This document shows positions 49,401 to 56,599 of a stretch of 64,000 nt of DNA, piece by piece. Under the pieces are notes generated by a model. It was not told the DNA's origin. It saw only the letters and a program-made list of their open reading frames with translations, and searched no databases. Source of the stretch: Acanthaster planci. Taxonomy: Eukaryota; Echinodermata; Asteroidea; Valvatida; Acanthasteridae. Position 1 is the first letter of the stretch; each line of letters opens with the position of its first letter. The stretch lies in assembly GCF_001949145.1 (NCBI RefSeq), contig NW_019091361.1, forward strand, positions 2,527,825 through 2,591,824. Reading direction: 5' to 3'. Made by a program: the position numbers and the translations under genes.

Positions 49401-51418
49401 ACTTTGGAACAAAGTGAAACAGTGGAGGTGGTGCTGCGGTGGTTCCTTGGGTGCACCGAACGTCGCCTGGGGTTTTGTGGCAGATAACTCATCATCACCG
49501 TTCTTGTGACTCGCTTTTGACGGGCTCATCCTCACTACTAAGTTGTCACTTTTTGCCGCCTGCCGAAATCTCATTTTGATCCCTGTCTCCACAGCACCAC
49601 GTGCAGCAAGGACAAGTCAGAGAGGGAGGAAGGGGAGGGGCAACACGACAGAGGGGGTGACGACTCTCAGGGGGCATCACAGTATGCCACCGCCGGTGGG
49701 AAACAACAGCAGAGGAGCAAGGTCAAGTCGGCTAAGAGTAACGCCAGCAGGTACAGGTTTTCAAACTAGTGACAGATTTTTGTAAAAATGTGGTGATTCA
49801 GGAGGAACAGGTGTTCAGATGCAAACGCTGATGTATGCCAATTGAACAGACGGGAAATCATCCGTCATCTAAAATTCGATGTGCATGATTGAAGAGAAAG
49901 GAGAAAAATTGCATGGGCATATATTCACTGCATTTTTTGTTTCTCTCAATAGTGATGAGCTATTGTCCTTGTAAACCGAGTGAAACAAGCATTGTTTTCG
50001 GAGAAAACCCATGCCAAGTTAAGCCAGTGACCGTTAACCACTGGCCAGTTTTTCCTGGCACCCAAGACGCAATTTGTGCATGGTTTACCAGACAAAATCA
50101 ACAAAATGGTCACTGATTGAGCTTGGCCCAAGTCTTCCCTGATTGGCAGACCACTTTGTCTTGTCTGTAGCTCTGTTCATCTGCTCAAGGTAGGTTGGCA
50201 TCTGAACTTTGATGGACTGGTGAGCCAAGAGGGGTCATCAGTCTGTTGGAAGCTATGTTAATTTGCACAACATTGGTTTCGAAGGTATTCCAGTGGCAGG
50301 CCAAGTCTTTGTGAGAAGGACTCCTTTCTGGAGTTGAAATTGATACAGCCTTTTGCCCCTTGTGCGCCGGGGGGAGCATGGGGTCATATTGCCCAGATCA
50401 CAGGACAGCCATCTCAGTTTGTATCGCCCTCTCTCTCCCGTTTTCTGTTAGCAGTGCAGACGAGGACCAAAAGCAGAAGAAGATCAACAAGAAGCGGGAG
50501 AAGGAGCAGTCCCTGGCCGCCAGGCGACAGATGGAGCAGCAGAAAGCGGAGCGGATGGCTGGCCAGAAGGATCGGCTGAATGGCCTCCTGCTGGGACTGC
50601 TTGCCAAGCTACCCAGCAAGCAACGTAGGTAGCAGGCAGAAACACGAGTTGAAGACTTCTCTATAGTAACTTGTAATTTAACAGGAGGTTAACAGAAGGG
50701 TACAAGATTTACAACAGGACCACGTGAAATGAGAAATATGAAGGGGAACACAATTTTCCCGCACTGCATACATGTACCTTTTTCTGTTCACAGTATGTGA
50801 ATTTTAATTTTACACTACGGATTATTTTTCTTTATTAAATAAAGAAAAATAATCCGTAGTGTAAAATTAAAATTTGTTTACTCTATGCTGCTGATAAACA
50901 TCATAGACAAAAGACAGTTCTTTGTCATTTCACACTTGAAGCTGTCAAGGTTAATTACTCCTCTTTATTTGGGGGCCCACTCCACGACCTTGCCATCCAG
51001 TCTATCCTAGGTCAGTCACAAGTCATCCACTCAAGTCACAAGTTATTTAAATGAACTGTGGCAAAGGCATTGGTCATTATCTTCTGCCTGTAACTGAACT
51101 CGCAAATTGATTTGCGATTGGGCTTGCAGTAGACTGTGATACAGCACCCTACACCATGCAAAAGTCTAAAGTGGACTTTCCCATTTTTTCACAGTTAGCC
51201 CTAGGTTAAATCTGAGAACAAGTTCACAGTGAAAATTGATGGAGAAGCTTTTATACGCTACCATAGAATTTAACAAATACCTTTTCACTTGTATTTACAA
51301 TTTGACACCTGAAACTCTCTTCTGTGTTGCAGCTGTTGATCTGACCTATTTATTGGAGGAAGGACACGGCAAACGACGCTGCAAGAGACCACCCCACTCG
51401 TTGGATGGATTCTTCTGA
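16861..51418 (+). CDS. ASH1L: ASH1L-like histone H3K36 methyltransferase, 22 coding exons
   Basis: Homolog of vertebrate ASH1L and fly Ash1, a Trithorax-group nuclear enzyme that dimethylates histone H3 Lys36 and counters Polycomb silencing. Exons: 16861-22421, 23453-23758, 28668-28774, 29593-29712, 31885-31990, 33025-33130, 33513-33869, 34288-34455, 34940-35150, 35746-35953, 36533-36665, 41160-41298, 41666-41766, 42565-42651, 43658-43751, 44491-44632, 45381-45553, 46550-46716, 49225-49268, 49595-49750, 50455-50624, 51333-51418. All introns are GT-AG and phases join without a stop; the sum is 8742 nt (2913 residues plus stop). Domain order is disordered N-terminal half, AWS, SET, post-SET, bromodomain, PHD, BAH, conserved tail, as in human ASH1L. 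The first exon is open through its acceptor, so the start is either ATG 16996 or in an unseen upstream exon. Residue numbers in the exon entries count from 16861. Confidence 0.96.
16993..16999 (+). promoter_or_regulatory. ASH1L: Candidate ASH1L start codon with strong Kozak context
   Basis: ACCATGG, with ATG at 16996-16998, A at -3 and G at +4. It begins [10 protein letters not shown]. If translation starts here the protein has 2868 residues. The alternative is an upstream coding exon spliced to 16861. Confidence 0.45.
22422..23452 (+). other. ASH1L intron 1, with foldback element
   Basis: Begins GTGAGT and ends TTCCACAG. It holds the foldback element at 22467-22622, three copies of GGGCATTATCA (near 22547, 22881 and 22903) and a CATGTAC cluster near 23380-23430. 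No coding exon is seen in it. Confidence 0.85.
22467..22622. mobile_element. 156-bp foldback MITE
   Basis: The outer ends are 27-bp inverted repeats with two mismatches: the left starts AATAAATATGTGCTTGACC and the right, reverse-complemented, starts AATAACTATGTGCTTGACC. A second inner pair (TTTAAGACCGGCTGAGGAGA against TTTAAGACCAGCTCGGGAGA) makes a nested stem, and TTTAAGACC also recurs directly inside each arm. It is non-coding and lies 46 bp after the giant-exon donor. The family is unknown to me. Confidence 0.75.
23453..23758 (+). CDS. ASH1L: ASH1L coding exon 2
   Basis: Encodes about residues 1854-1955. The first base completes AGT (Ser) with the last two bases of exon 1. It is Ser/Pro-rich and ends in a conserved basic motif [18 protein letters not shown], which aligns with a KKxYxKAGLYSxVYKxxDP segment that I recall before the catalytic region of human ASH1L. 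The acceptor is CCACAG and the donor CC|GTGAGT. Confidence 0.92.
23759..28667 (+). other. ASH1L intron 2 (4.9 kb)
   Basis: No exon is recognised. It contains one TACATGTACATGTACATGTAG cluster near 28207 and an ACCGGT site near 26002. CATGTAC palindromes are far sparser than left of 16.8 kb. Confidence 0.8.
28668..28774 (+). CDS. ASH1L: ASH1L coding exon 3
   Basis: Encodes an acidic linker ([15 protein letters not shown]...) ending LLPLPILSG, which corresponds to the LxPAPIxVG segment before the catalytic module of human ASH1L. The acceptor is TTTCTTATAG and the donor TCTG|GTAAAG, with one base carried over. Confidence 0.88.
29593..29712 (+). CDS. ASH1L: ASH1L coding exon 4 (FQLP motif)
   Basis: Encodes FQLPYDLWW within an acidic context, followed by KYKKLKN. 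FQLP matches the FxLP motif through which vertebrate ASH1L recruits MRG15, the activator that relieves SET autoinhibition. Human ASH1L has FQLPYDI at the same place. The acceptor is TTTGTAG and the donor ACA|GTAAGT. Confidence 0.93.
31885..31990 (+). CDS. ASH1L: ASH1L coding exon 5 (AWS, first half)
   Basis: Begins in the DVKP segment and encodes the first AWS zinc-binding cysteines: [12 protein letters not shown] and [12 protein letters not shown] is the Cys-rich cap before SET in the NSD/ASH1/SETD2 group. The acceptor is TCCCACAG and the donor CAG|GTTGGT; the Arg codon is split. Confidence 0.94.
33025..33130 (+). CDS. ASH1L: ASH1L coding exon 6 (AWS, second half)
   Basis: Encodes [19 protein letters not shown] and KHEW, the second AWS cysteine cluster, nearly identical to human ASH1L. 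It ends QRFM in phase 0. The acceptor is CCCCCTCTAG and the donor ATG|GTAAGC. Confidence 0.95.
33513..33869 (+). CDS. ASH1L: ASH1L coding exon 7 (SET domain)
   Basis: 119 codons (residues 2103-2221) holding almost the whole catalytic SET domain. Seen in order: GWGIRT (cofactor loop), [34 protein letters not shown] (N2173, H2174; S-adenosylmethionine and lysine-channel motif) and ELTYDYNF (catalytic Tyr region, Y2209-N2212). All key SET residues are present, so the enzyme should be active. The exon is distinctly more GC-rich than its flanks. It is bounded by CTCAG and CAG|GTGAGA, both phase 0. Confidence 0.97.
34288..34455 (+). CDS. ASH1L: ASH1L coding exon 8 (post-SET, basic linker)
   Basis: Starts [20 protein letters not shown]. 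The CxCx4C cysteines with Cys 2174-region NHSC form the post-SET zinc site. It then becomes very basic, including [12 protein letters not shown], which holds the only GRP core I see outside the BAH domain (a possible degenerate AT-hook). The acceptor is ACTACAG and the donor CGG|GTGAGC. Confidence 0.95.
34940..35150 (+). CDS. ASH1L: ASH1L coding exon 9
   Basis: Encodes a helical basic segment including [20 protein letters not shown] and [15 protein letters not shown], matching the [23 protein letters not shown] region of human ASH1L between post-SET and bromodomain. The acceptor is CTTCACAG and the donor AAAG|GTAATT. Confidence 0.93.
35746..35953 (+). CDS. ASH1L: ASH1L coding exon 10 (bromodomain, N-terminal)
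   Basis: Encodes [20 protein letters not shown], then [20 protein letters not shown] and the start of the bromodomain (ZA loop, [10 protein letters not shown]). Strong similarity to human ASH1L. The acceptor is TCTCTCCAG and the donor AG|GTAATT, with the Arg codon split. Confidence 0.95.
36533..36665 (+). CDS. ASH1L: ASH1L coding exon 11 (bromodomain core)
   Basis: Encodes [20 protein letters not shown], then [15 protein letters not shown] and FRNAE. PDPIDL is the bromodomain signature and the RNAE Asn begins the acetyl-lysine-contact segment. The acceptor is AACATCAG and the donor GAG|GTGAGA. Confidence 0.96.
36820..36915 (-). repeat. Possible tRNA-derived SINE remnant
   Basis: On the minus strand a perfect RNA polymerase III box B, GGTTCAAGTCC, lies at 36838-36828. 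It sits in a T-arm-like GTGGG-TTCAAGT-CCCAA and is preceded by GGTTGGG, which can pair with CCCAACC. Box A is poor and the clover-leaf imperfect, so a working tRNA is unlikely. Confidence 0.35.
37274..38651. mobile_element. hAT-like non-autonomous DNA transposon, 1378 bp
   Basis: Flanked by an exact 8-bp direct repeat CATTTCAG (37266-37273 and 38652-38659), the target-site duplication length of hAT elements. The termini are inverted: left (A)AGTGCTGCAG, right reverse-complement (T)AGTGCTGCAA. Subterminal zones at both ends carry repeated CCGAACC/CCAAACC blocks. No transposase reading frame is visible, so it is probably a deletion derivative moved in trans. Confidence 0.7.
41160..41298 (+). 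CDS. ASH1L: ASH1L coding exon 12 (bromodomain end, acidic linker)
   Basis: [20 protein letters not shown] completes the bromodomain (last helix) and [16 protein letters not shown] begins the linker to PHD. Matches [20 protein letters not shown] of human ASH1L. The acceptor is TTCTTTTAG and the donor GAAG|GTAAGA. Confidence 0.94.
41666..41766 (+). CDS. ASH1L: ASH1L coding exon 13 (PHD, first half)
   Basis: An acidic EEEEEE stretch, then [20 protein letters not shown] and CF: the first two Cys pairs of the PHD finger. The donor is TTT|GTACGT, and the protein continues with IWQHCDC from exon 14. The 3' 56 nt of this exon plus 44 nt of intron are repeated directly downstream (41811 on), so an identical second donor lies 100 nt away. 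Confidence 0.93.
41711..42110 (+). repeat. Tandem array of PHD half-exon plus intron
   Basis: Copy 1 (41711-41810) is the real exon end, its donor and 44 nt of intron. Copy 2 (41811-41920) is identical over about 94 nt. Copy 3 (41921-42041) has substitutions and a changed donor (GTACGT to GTTCGT). Copy 4 (42042 to about 42110) is internally deleted. Each unit ends in GCCCCACCCT decamers: two in copy 1, three in copy 2, about four in copy 3, so units lengthen by about 10 bp. No copy after the first has an acceptor, so they are pseudo-exons. Confidence 0.9.
41858..41866 (+). promoter_or_regulatory. Decoy 5' splice site (copy 2)
   Basis: TGCTTTGTACGT repeats the true exon 13 donor exactly. Using it would add 100 nt, shift the frame and reach TGA at 41854-41856 before the decoy site, giving a nonsense-mediated-decay type transcript. 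Inference from sequence only. Confidence 0.45.
41873..42564 (+). other. ASH1L intron 13
   Basis: After the pseudo-exon array the rest is unique sequence with one TGTACATGTACTG site near 42391 and an acceptor CCTTCCACTGTCAG. Confidence 0.8.
42565..42651 (+). CDS. ASH1L: ASH1L coding exon 14 (PHD, second half)
   Basis: [20 protein letters not shown] and LCQPRPVPK complete the PHD finger: the His-Cys pair (WQHCDC) and last Cys pair (CELC), giving the C4HC3 zinc pattern with exon 13. PHD fingers of this type read histone H3 tails. Phase 0 at both ends; the donor is AAG|GTATGC. Confidence 0.95.
43658..43751 (+). CDS. ASH1L: ASH1L coding exon 15
   Basis: Encodes [20 protein letters not shown] and [12 protein letters not shown], the PHD-BAH linker and first BAH strand, matching VPMIPRPHYAQPG and LLRDDLLLRQGD in human ASH1L. 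The acceptor is GTGGACAG and the donor CAAG|GTACCA, an unusual GTAC-type donor. Confidence 0.92.
44491..44632 (+). CDS. ASH1L: ASH1L coding exon 16 (BAH)
   Basis: [17 protein letters not shown] opens the BAH domain, and [17 protein letters not shown] is its core strand-helix unit (human DKLDIFRIEKLWKNE). The acceptor is CATTACCAG and the donor AAAG|GTGAGC. BAH domains mediate nucleosome or protein contacts. Confidence 0.94.
45381..45553 (+). CDS. ASH1L: ASH1L coding exon 17 (BAH)
   Basis: [20 protein letters not shown], then [18 protein letters not shown] and [12 protein letters not shown]. Nearly identical to human ASH1L BAH. The acceptor is TTTTTGTCAG and the donor AAGG|GTATGC. Confidence 0.96.
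46550..46716 (+). CDS. ASH1L: ASH1L coding exon 18 (BAH end)
   Basis: [20 protein letters not shown], then [18 protein letters not shown] and the PKRDYS end. It completes the BAH domain. The first Gly codon is split from exon 17. The donor is TCG|GTGAGT. Confidence 0.95.
49225..49268 (+). CDS. ASH1L: ASH1L coding exon 19 (44-nt small exon)
   Basis: Encodes [14 protein letters not shown] plus two bases of Arg. Matches SPHYVPDNYKRNGGR of human ASH1L directly after the BAH domain. The acceptor is GTGTTCCAG and the donor CCG|GTAAGT. Skipping it would shift the frame. Confidence 0.9.
49595..49750 (+). CDS. ASH1L: ASH1L coding exon 20
   Basis: A hydrophilic, Gln/Gly/Ser/Lys-rich linker ([20 protein letters not shown], then [15 protein letters not shown]) between BAH and the C-terminal helix. 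Poor sequence conservation is expected here; phase continuity on both sides supports it. The donor is CAG|GTACAG. Confidence 0.82.
50449..50454 (+). promoter_or_regulatory. NAGNAG tandem acceptor (TAGCAG)
   Basis: The acceptor of exon 21 reads TGTTAGCAG|TGCAG. Splicing after CAG gives exon start 50455; splicing after TAG adds CAG and inserts one Ser without changing the frame. Confidence 0.6.
50455..50624 (+). CDS. ASH1L: ASH1L coding exon 21
   Basis: A charged coiled-coil-like stretch ([20 protein letters not shown]) and then the conserved [17 protein letters not shown], which aligns with RLNQILLNLLEKIPGKN near the human ASH1L C-terminus. The donor is CAAC|GTAGGT. Confidence 0.94.
50800..50874. 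repeat. Perfect palindrome, 37-bp arms, 1-nt loop
   Basis: Bases 50800-50836 are the exact reverse complement of 50838-50874, with only A50837 between. AT-rich, lying in ASH1L intron 21. It would form a very stable RNA hairpin or a DNA cruciform. Confidence 0.95.
51333..51418 (+). CDS. ASH1L: ASH1L coding exon 22 (last, stop codon)
   Basis: [20 protein letters not shown] followed by HSLDGFF and TGA. The VTYLLEEGSG-type motif is the conserved end of human ASH1L. The acceptor is TGTGTTGCAG. The end of the protein is therefore complete. Confidence 0.95.
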
Positions 51419-54400
51419 CAGCGCTGAAAAGGGTGGGGGGGCCAACTTGGATGGCATCGAGAAACTCCACATTTGCAGAAGGCGATCTTTACAGTCGGCA
51501 ACTGGCCGGTGATTGCCTGAAGGCAAGGCGGGCTTTGCAGACAAGTTACGTCACGTTTTCACAAAGGTGGACTCTGCTGGGTTATCCAGTCTGCTGCCGC
51601 AGACGGTGCACTGCACTGAGTTGTCAGACCAAAACCTGACTGCCCAACCCTACAAGCAGTGACAAGATGAAAACCAGTAGGCTGTACTTGTAATGTTCTT
51701 AGTTATGATGTAAAATGTGTTGGGATTGCAGACTGATACATGGAAAATGATGCTACTCAGAGTTACCAATAGATCGTTGAGGGCCCTTCAGATATTGGGT
51801 AGAAGTAGGCGTGTCTAAATGAGACCATATCCCTCAGACCTTAGCCATGCTCAGCGATACCAGATTTTGTGTATTTATATTTGCATCTTGACGGAATTAC
51901 ATTATAAGAGTGTGGAAGGTAATGCCTGTTACTCACACGATGGCTTCAACTATGTGTTCTTGCCATTTTGTGGGAAGTAATCTCCAAGTTTAAGGTAGTC
52001 ATGCTAGGTTCAGTTTGCTGCTTGTGTAGAGAATGAACTTCCATAGGAGTATTTAGTTAAGTCTCCTTGTTTTTACGGCTTAAATTATATTTGAGAGAAA
52101 CAAAGCATAAACTGATCTTATAATTTTGCATTGCCAGTTCCTAACAGTGCTTACTGCACTTTTTCATTCTTGGCTTTTTTCCGCTTTTTTAAATTCTGTG
52201 TCTCATTTGTTAAAAAAAAAAAAAACAGGCTGTTTGTAATTACTACATGTATATAGATTTGTGTATTGAAGAGAGCAGGCCAGGACAGAAATAGGGTAGG
52301 GAACGAGATTGGGGCAAAGTACGATCACCAAGATTGTCCTGGAGTTTGGCCCGGTCAAGGCAGCGTTGGTCTTGTGTTTTGACCGGGCCATGCACGAGCC
52401 CGCCTCACCAGTGATTAACCTTGCGGAGGCTTTGCTGTTTTTGTCTATGCAATAGTGTTACGGTGGTCCGCGTCCAGCCAGTTTGCAGTGTACCAAAGAT
52501 GTAAATTGTGTAATGATAGTCACGAGGCAGGACGAAATACGATAATCAAATTATCGAGTAGTGGGAAGGACGCAGCGCTCTGATGGGCAAATGGGTGGAC
52601 GAAATTGAGGGGGGTTTGTCTTTTTGGGTGGTTTTTTTTTTGTTTTGTTTTGTTGTGTGTAGGTTCAGGAATAAATTTCAAAGCCATTTTTGTGTGGAAT
52701 CTACTGAAAAGTTTAAAAATGTACATAGTATACAAAATGTTAATGATGGTAGTCATATTAGCTGTTTCTTGTAAATGAACTATAGCAGTTTAAGGTTGAA
52801 AACCACCGGAATGTACAAATTAAAACTACCATTTAAAAAAAAAAAGAAGAGATTATGTTAGGAATACTGAGACTTTGTTGGAAACTGTGGTCCCATCCAT
52901 GTCATTAAATGGCTGTATTCTGTAGTTGATCGTTCTTGGGGAAAAAAAAAACAAACAACAAAATCATCAAAAAGAACTGAAACATGTGCATGTGAATAGC
53001 AAAGGTTAAAATGAATTGTTTTGTGTTAATGGCGATGTCCCACGGCTAAGTATGTTGCACAAGTATTGCTTTGAAAATGTTGCAAAATGACATTCAGGAG
53101 AAGCTGGATATAGCACTGTGGATAATAACAATATATTTTATCTGTGAGGAAGTCTGTATTCACTTTACAGAACTGTTAATCTAGTTTTGCTCGGTCAGTT
53201 CTATTGCCCGCTGTCGCAGTTGATTAAATAACTAGTCTAAAGCTGTGTTGGTTCTGTTATGTGTACCAAAACACAAATTTAATATATTATACATCAGTCA
53301 TTGTTGATTTACTGATTTCTTGAACGAAAAAAGTGCTTGAAAGAACAGTATTTCACTTGTCACTCCATCGCAAAAAGGTGTGATGGCCGTCGCAGTTTGC
53401 TGATCATGTGATTATGTGTTGAAATTCTTGTTTCCTAAAAAAAAAAAAAGGCTGTACAGAATTATCGGTGTGGTGTATTCACTAGGCTGATTTGGGCAGT
53501 TCAGTGACTGACTTGTCAGGACTCTGGGCGGGGGAGGGGGTTAGCCCCACGTAGGACTTATTTCAGTCCTTGTACTGGATGATTTTTCTTCTCGAGTGTT
53601 GTAGAAGAGCTATACTTCTGGCACGTTCGTTTTAGTCAGCTTCTTTTTGCAGGAAATGAGGAACAGTTTTTCATAGACATTGCTCGGAAATCTGAATCTT
53701 TTGAGAAGTTAAAAAAGTGCACGTTTGTCCTCTTGTGAAGGATTTATTCCCACCGCTCTGTACTAAATTTAATGGATAGACTATCCCTCGCGGTAAATCG
53801 ACCTACCTAGATGCAGTTGCTAATCTGGAACCTTGGGGTGTTTTGTTAATTTTTTTTTAATCGCTGTTTTTCTTTATGGGGGGGTGGTCGATTTTGGTTT
53901 TGATTAAGGTGCAATTTGTACAGCTTTTTAAATGGTGTTACGATGCAGAGTTACAGACACAACTTACCATTTATTTCCCCCTTGATTTGTAATTGTCACC
54001 CACACTGTCAGATGATGATAAAAGCTTTGTCGGTGGTAGCGAAAAAAACACCATTCCAAGACTCATACACGATATGGAATACACACTGTTACCCCCGCAG
54101 CCATCAGAAGGTGGCAAGAACTGATTTGTGTACACCACTTTTTTCCCCAAGACTTCAAGTTTTCAGCCACTGGGTTTATTTCACGAAAGAACTTGAAGGA
54201 AAGAACCTGCTTGTCAGATTGCAAGAGCAATCAGATGAGCAGCTCTTGTAGTCATGTTAAAGGTTTTAGCTCTGGTTTCAAACTCTGGGATGTGCCTCAT
54301 AAAGGAAGCAATTTCTAATATTTCGAGATGCTGAATGTTTTGAGATCGCCTGTTTTTAATTTCTATTTATGTATTCATTTTAAAAGTATTTTGAAAGGGG

Positions 54401-56300
54401 GCACCTGGCAGGGTAAGCATTTTACCACGGTAAAGAACCGTAATCGTGTTTGAAGAAGAATTTAACGAAAGTGTTACAGATTGTCAAATACTAACCCTTC
54501 AATATATTTTGATTGATGTAAATGCTAAAACCTTCCAGTCATTACACTAGAATTTTTATTTTCCAATCACGTCGGTGTCATGTACATTATGATTGAGAGA
54601 CAGCCCACGTTTTCAATTTTCCGACACAGCTGAATATTTTTGGACTTTTTTTCCTTAATGAATAATAGGATTAAAATGTTGTTCCACCGTCTCACAAGGA
54701 TTTGAAGAGGATTTTATGAACTTTTAACGAAAATGCTTGTAAAAAATCTTTGTTGTTTGTCTGTTTCGATAACCAGTACTGATCAATGCGGTTGTTGCAC
54801 TTCTGAATTCGTTCTCCCTTTTAAAGTAAAAGCGTTTTACTGTGTGAAGGGAAGAAATATTGCTTTAATACTTTGCACTGCTAAAAAAAATCTACCCCGC
54901 TCTTTCTAACACTGCTGAAAGGAGTTGTCACTTGGTTTCGTTTGCTTTCAAATTCCAAACAAGAGAATGTACTTTTACTGCAAAAGGTGGTCTTCTTTTC
55001 TGTAGAGAAAATTTATCAGTATAAACCACACCGTACCGTATCGTTTTTGTTTTTCAAGTGTTTATATGTTCACCAAAAAAGCATATTTCTTTTTCTAAGT
55101 TACTTACAAACTTGCTGAACGTTGTATTGCATCGATGAGGTTATCCAAACACCCATGCCCGTATATAGGGATGTAAGTCCTCTGACATGCTCTCCTCAAC
55201 TTTAAGACAACACATTGACAGTACTGCTGTGTGTCAACTGTTCTCGCAACCTGCAGAGATTTCGGACAGAAAATGCCAGAGCCATCTTACATCCCTACAT
55301 AATATGCGGAGAGGAGCGGCTTGTCGATTCACTTTTTGTTAGGCTTTGCCAAAAGTACATCCCGATTTGTACGTATTGTAAAATTTTGAGAAGAAAATGG
55401 CAAGGATAAAAACTGTCATATAATACCAAAGTTATTGTTTTCATCTGTCTTTATTATACATGTAAAGCGCTTTCCCATATTTGCCCTCCTTGTTTTTTTT
55501 ATTTTTTTTTTGTTTTGTTAGGGGGCTACAATACCTGTAATTCTTAAAGCTGTTTTGTTAAAGATAATCTGCATTTCTCTGCATTTTGTAGCCAATGCTG
55601 GCGTCATACTGTCACCTTGACCAGAAAAAAAAAGACTCGTCCTGAACGAAATTGAAATGAAAGCCATTTTGTGCTTTTCAGTGCTTTCCGGCTGAAACCG
55701 TTGGAACTTGTCGGTAAACCTCGATGGAAATCAACGACTGAATTCAAAATATGATTTGGGAGTTTTCAACTTATACTTGCATTGGCTTATGGGGATGGGG
55801 CCACATGGTGACCGACCACCCCCAGCCATCTACACTGTTGACATCGCAACATTGCATTTCAATTTGCAAGCCCAGTTAAGGAGGCGCAGACAGCATCGCC
55901 GAATAGTCCCCAGTGATTGCATTCATTCCGAAACACTGTTGCCGTTGACAGACACATGGATGTCTATTAATCAGCAAAGTTTGAAAATGATCCAACCTTG
56001 CTGGCTGTCTGCGCCGAGTTGCCACGGTGGGTCCTTATTTCGCGCTGGCATGAAGGGTATGACGATGTCTCGCTGAGTACAACGTATTTTGTCATTTTTT
56101 TCTCTAAATAGGACTGAATGTCTTATACCTCATTACGTAGGCAAAGGTCGAATCGACATGTGTTGAGGGGCGGGATCATGCCCTCACAGCATTTAAACAG
56201 CACTTGTGTTTTGGGCTTATTTATTTTGGCTGCAATTTATCTTCGAAAACTGAGATGGCACGAGACGTCCATCCAGGAAGCGAAACCCGTTTATCATAGC
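51419..56300 (+). other. Probable ASH1L 3'UTR and intergenic spacer
   Basis: AT-rich, with no CATGTAC clusters and no recognisable coding exon. A poly(A) signal AATAAA occurs at 52670-52675, followed by T/G-rich sequence and genomic A-runs (52832, 52940, 53437). Where the UTR ends is not clear. A 12-bp inverted pair at 55166/55286 is near chance expectation. Confidence 0.5.
52670..52675 (+). terminator. ASH1L: Candidate ASH1L poly(A) signal
   Basis: AATAAA 1.25 kb after the stop codon, the first canonical hexamer seen downstream of it. Later weaker variants (ATTAAA near 52818) could also serve. Confidence 0.4.
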
Positions 56301-56579
56301 GATCACCTGTAATTGACGCGTGCGCAAACTGCCACCAGCTCGCAACAACCAATCAGTGCTCTTTGGACTGTGAATAAATGCCTGGTTAATATTATAAATG
56401 ATTACATTATTTTGAGGAAACCGTGGCCATATTTAGAACGTGGACATTGGACGTGCAAATAAATTTTCTTTACAGTCGATGCTCGACACTAAACGCCTGT
56501 GGTTGAGTTTATACTCGCGTAGCGAAAGAGAACTGTTGCAATATCGACTGAATCTGTCACCGCGGAGAGTCTCTTTGAA
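56150..56579 (+). promoter_or_regulatory. Candidate promoter / 5'UTR of the GRAM-domain gene
   Basis: Contains an SP1-type GGGGCGGG at 56167-56174, an NRF1-like GCGTGCGCAA near 56319, and a CCAAT box near 56349, followed by an AT-rich stretch and then the proposed start codon at 56580. An AATAAA at 56373-56378 might instead end the upstream gene. Inferred from motif clustering and position. Confidence 0.4.
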
Positions 56580-56599
56580 ATGGAGGAAACAGTGAAAGA
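56580..56599 (+). CDS. GRAMD exon 1 (20-nt coding part)
   Basis: ATG GAG GAA ACA GTG AAA GA then donor GTACGT: MEETVK plus two bases. Good start context (G at -3, G at +4). The split codon becomes GAG with the first base of exon 2, giving MEETVKELEETDIQ. Very short, so it rests on phase match, start context and the promoter-like sequence upstream. Confidence 0.55.

Larger units (their letters stand above)
49269..51332 (+). other. ASH1L introns 19-21
   Basis: Contain exons 20 and 21 and the perfect palindrome at 50800-50874. Intron 20 ends in a TAGCAG tandem acceptor. Nothing else stands out. Confidence 0.8.

Noticed and set aside
55166-55297. 12-bp perfect inverted repeat TAGGGATGTAAG / CTTACATCCCTA, 132 bp apart (MITE candidate)
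   Set aside because: By rough count about one such 12-bp pair within 200 bp is expected by chance in 64 kb, and no convincing target duplication flanks it.
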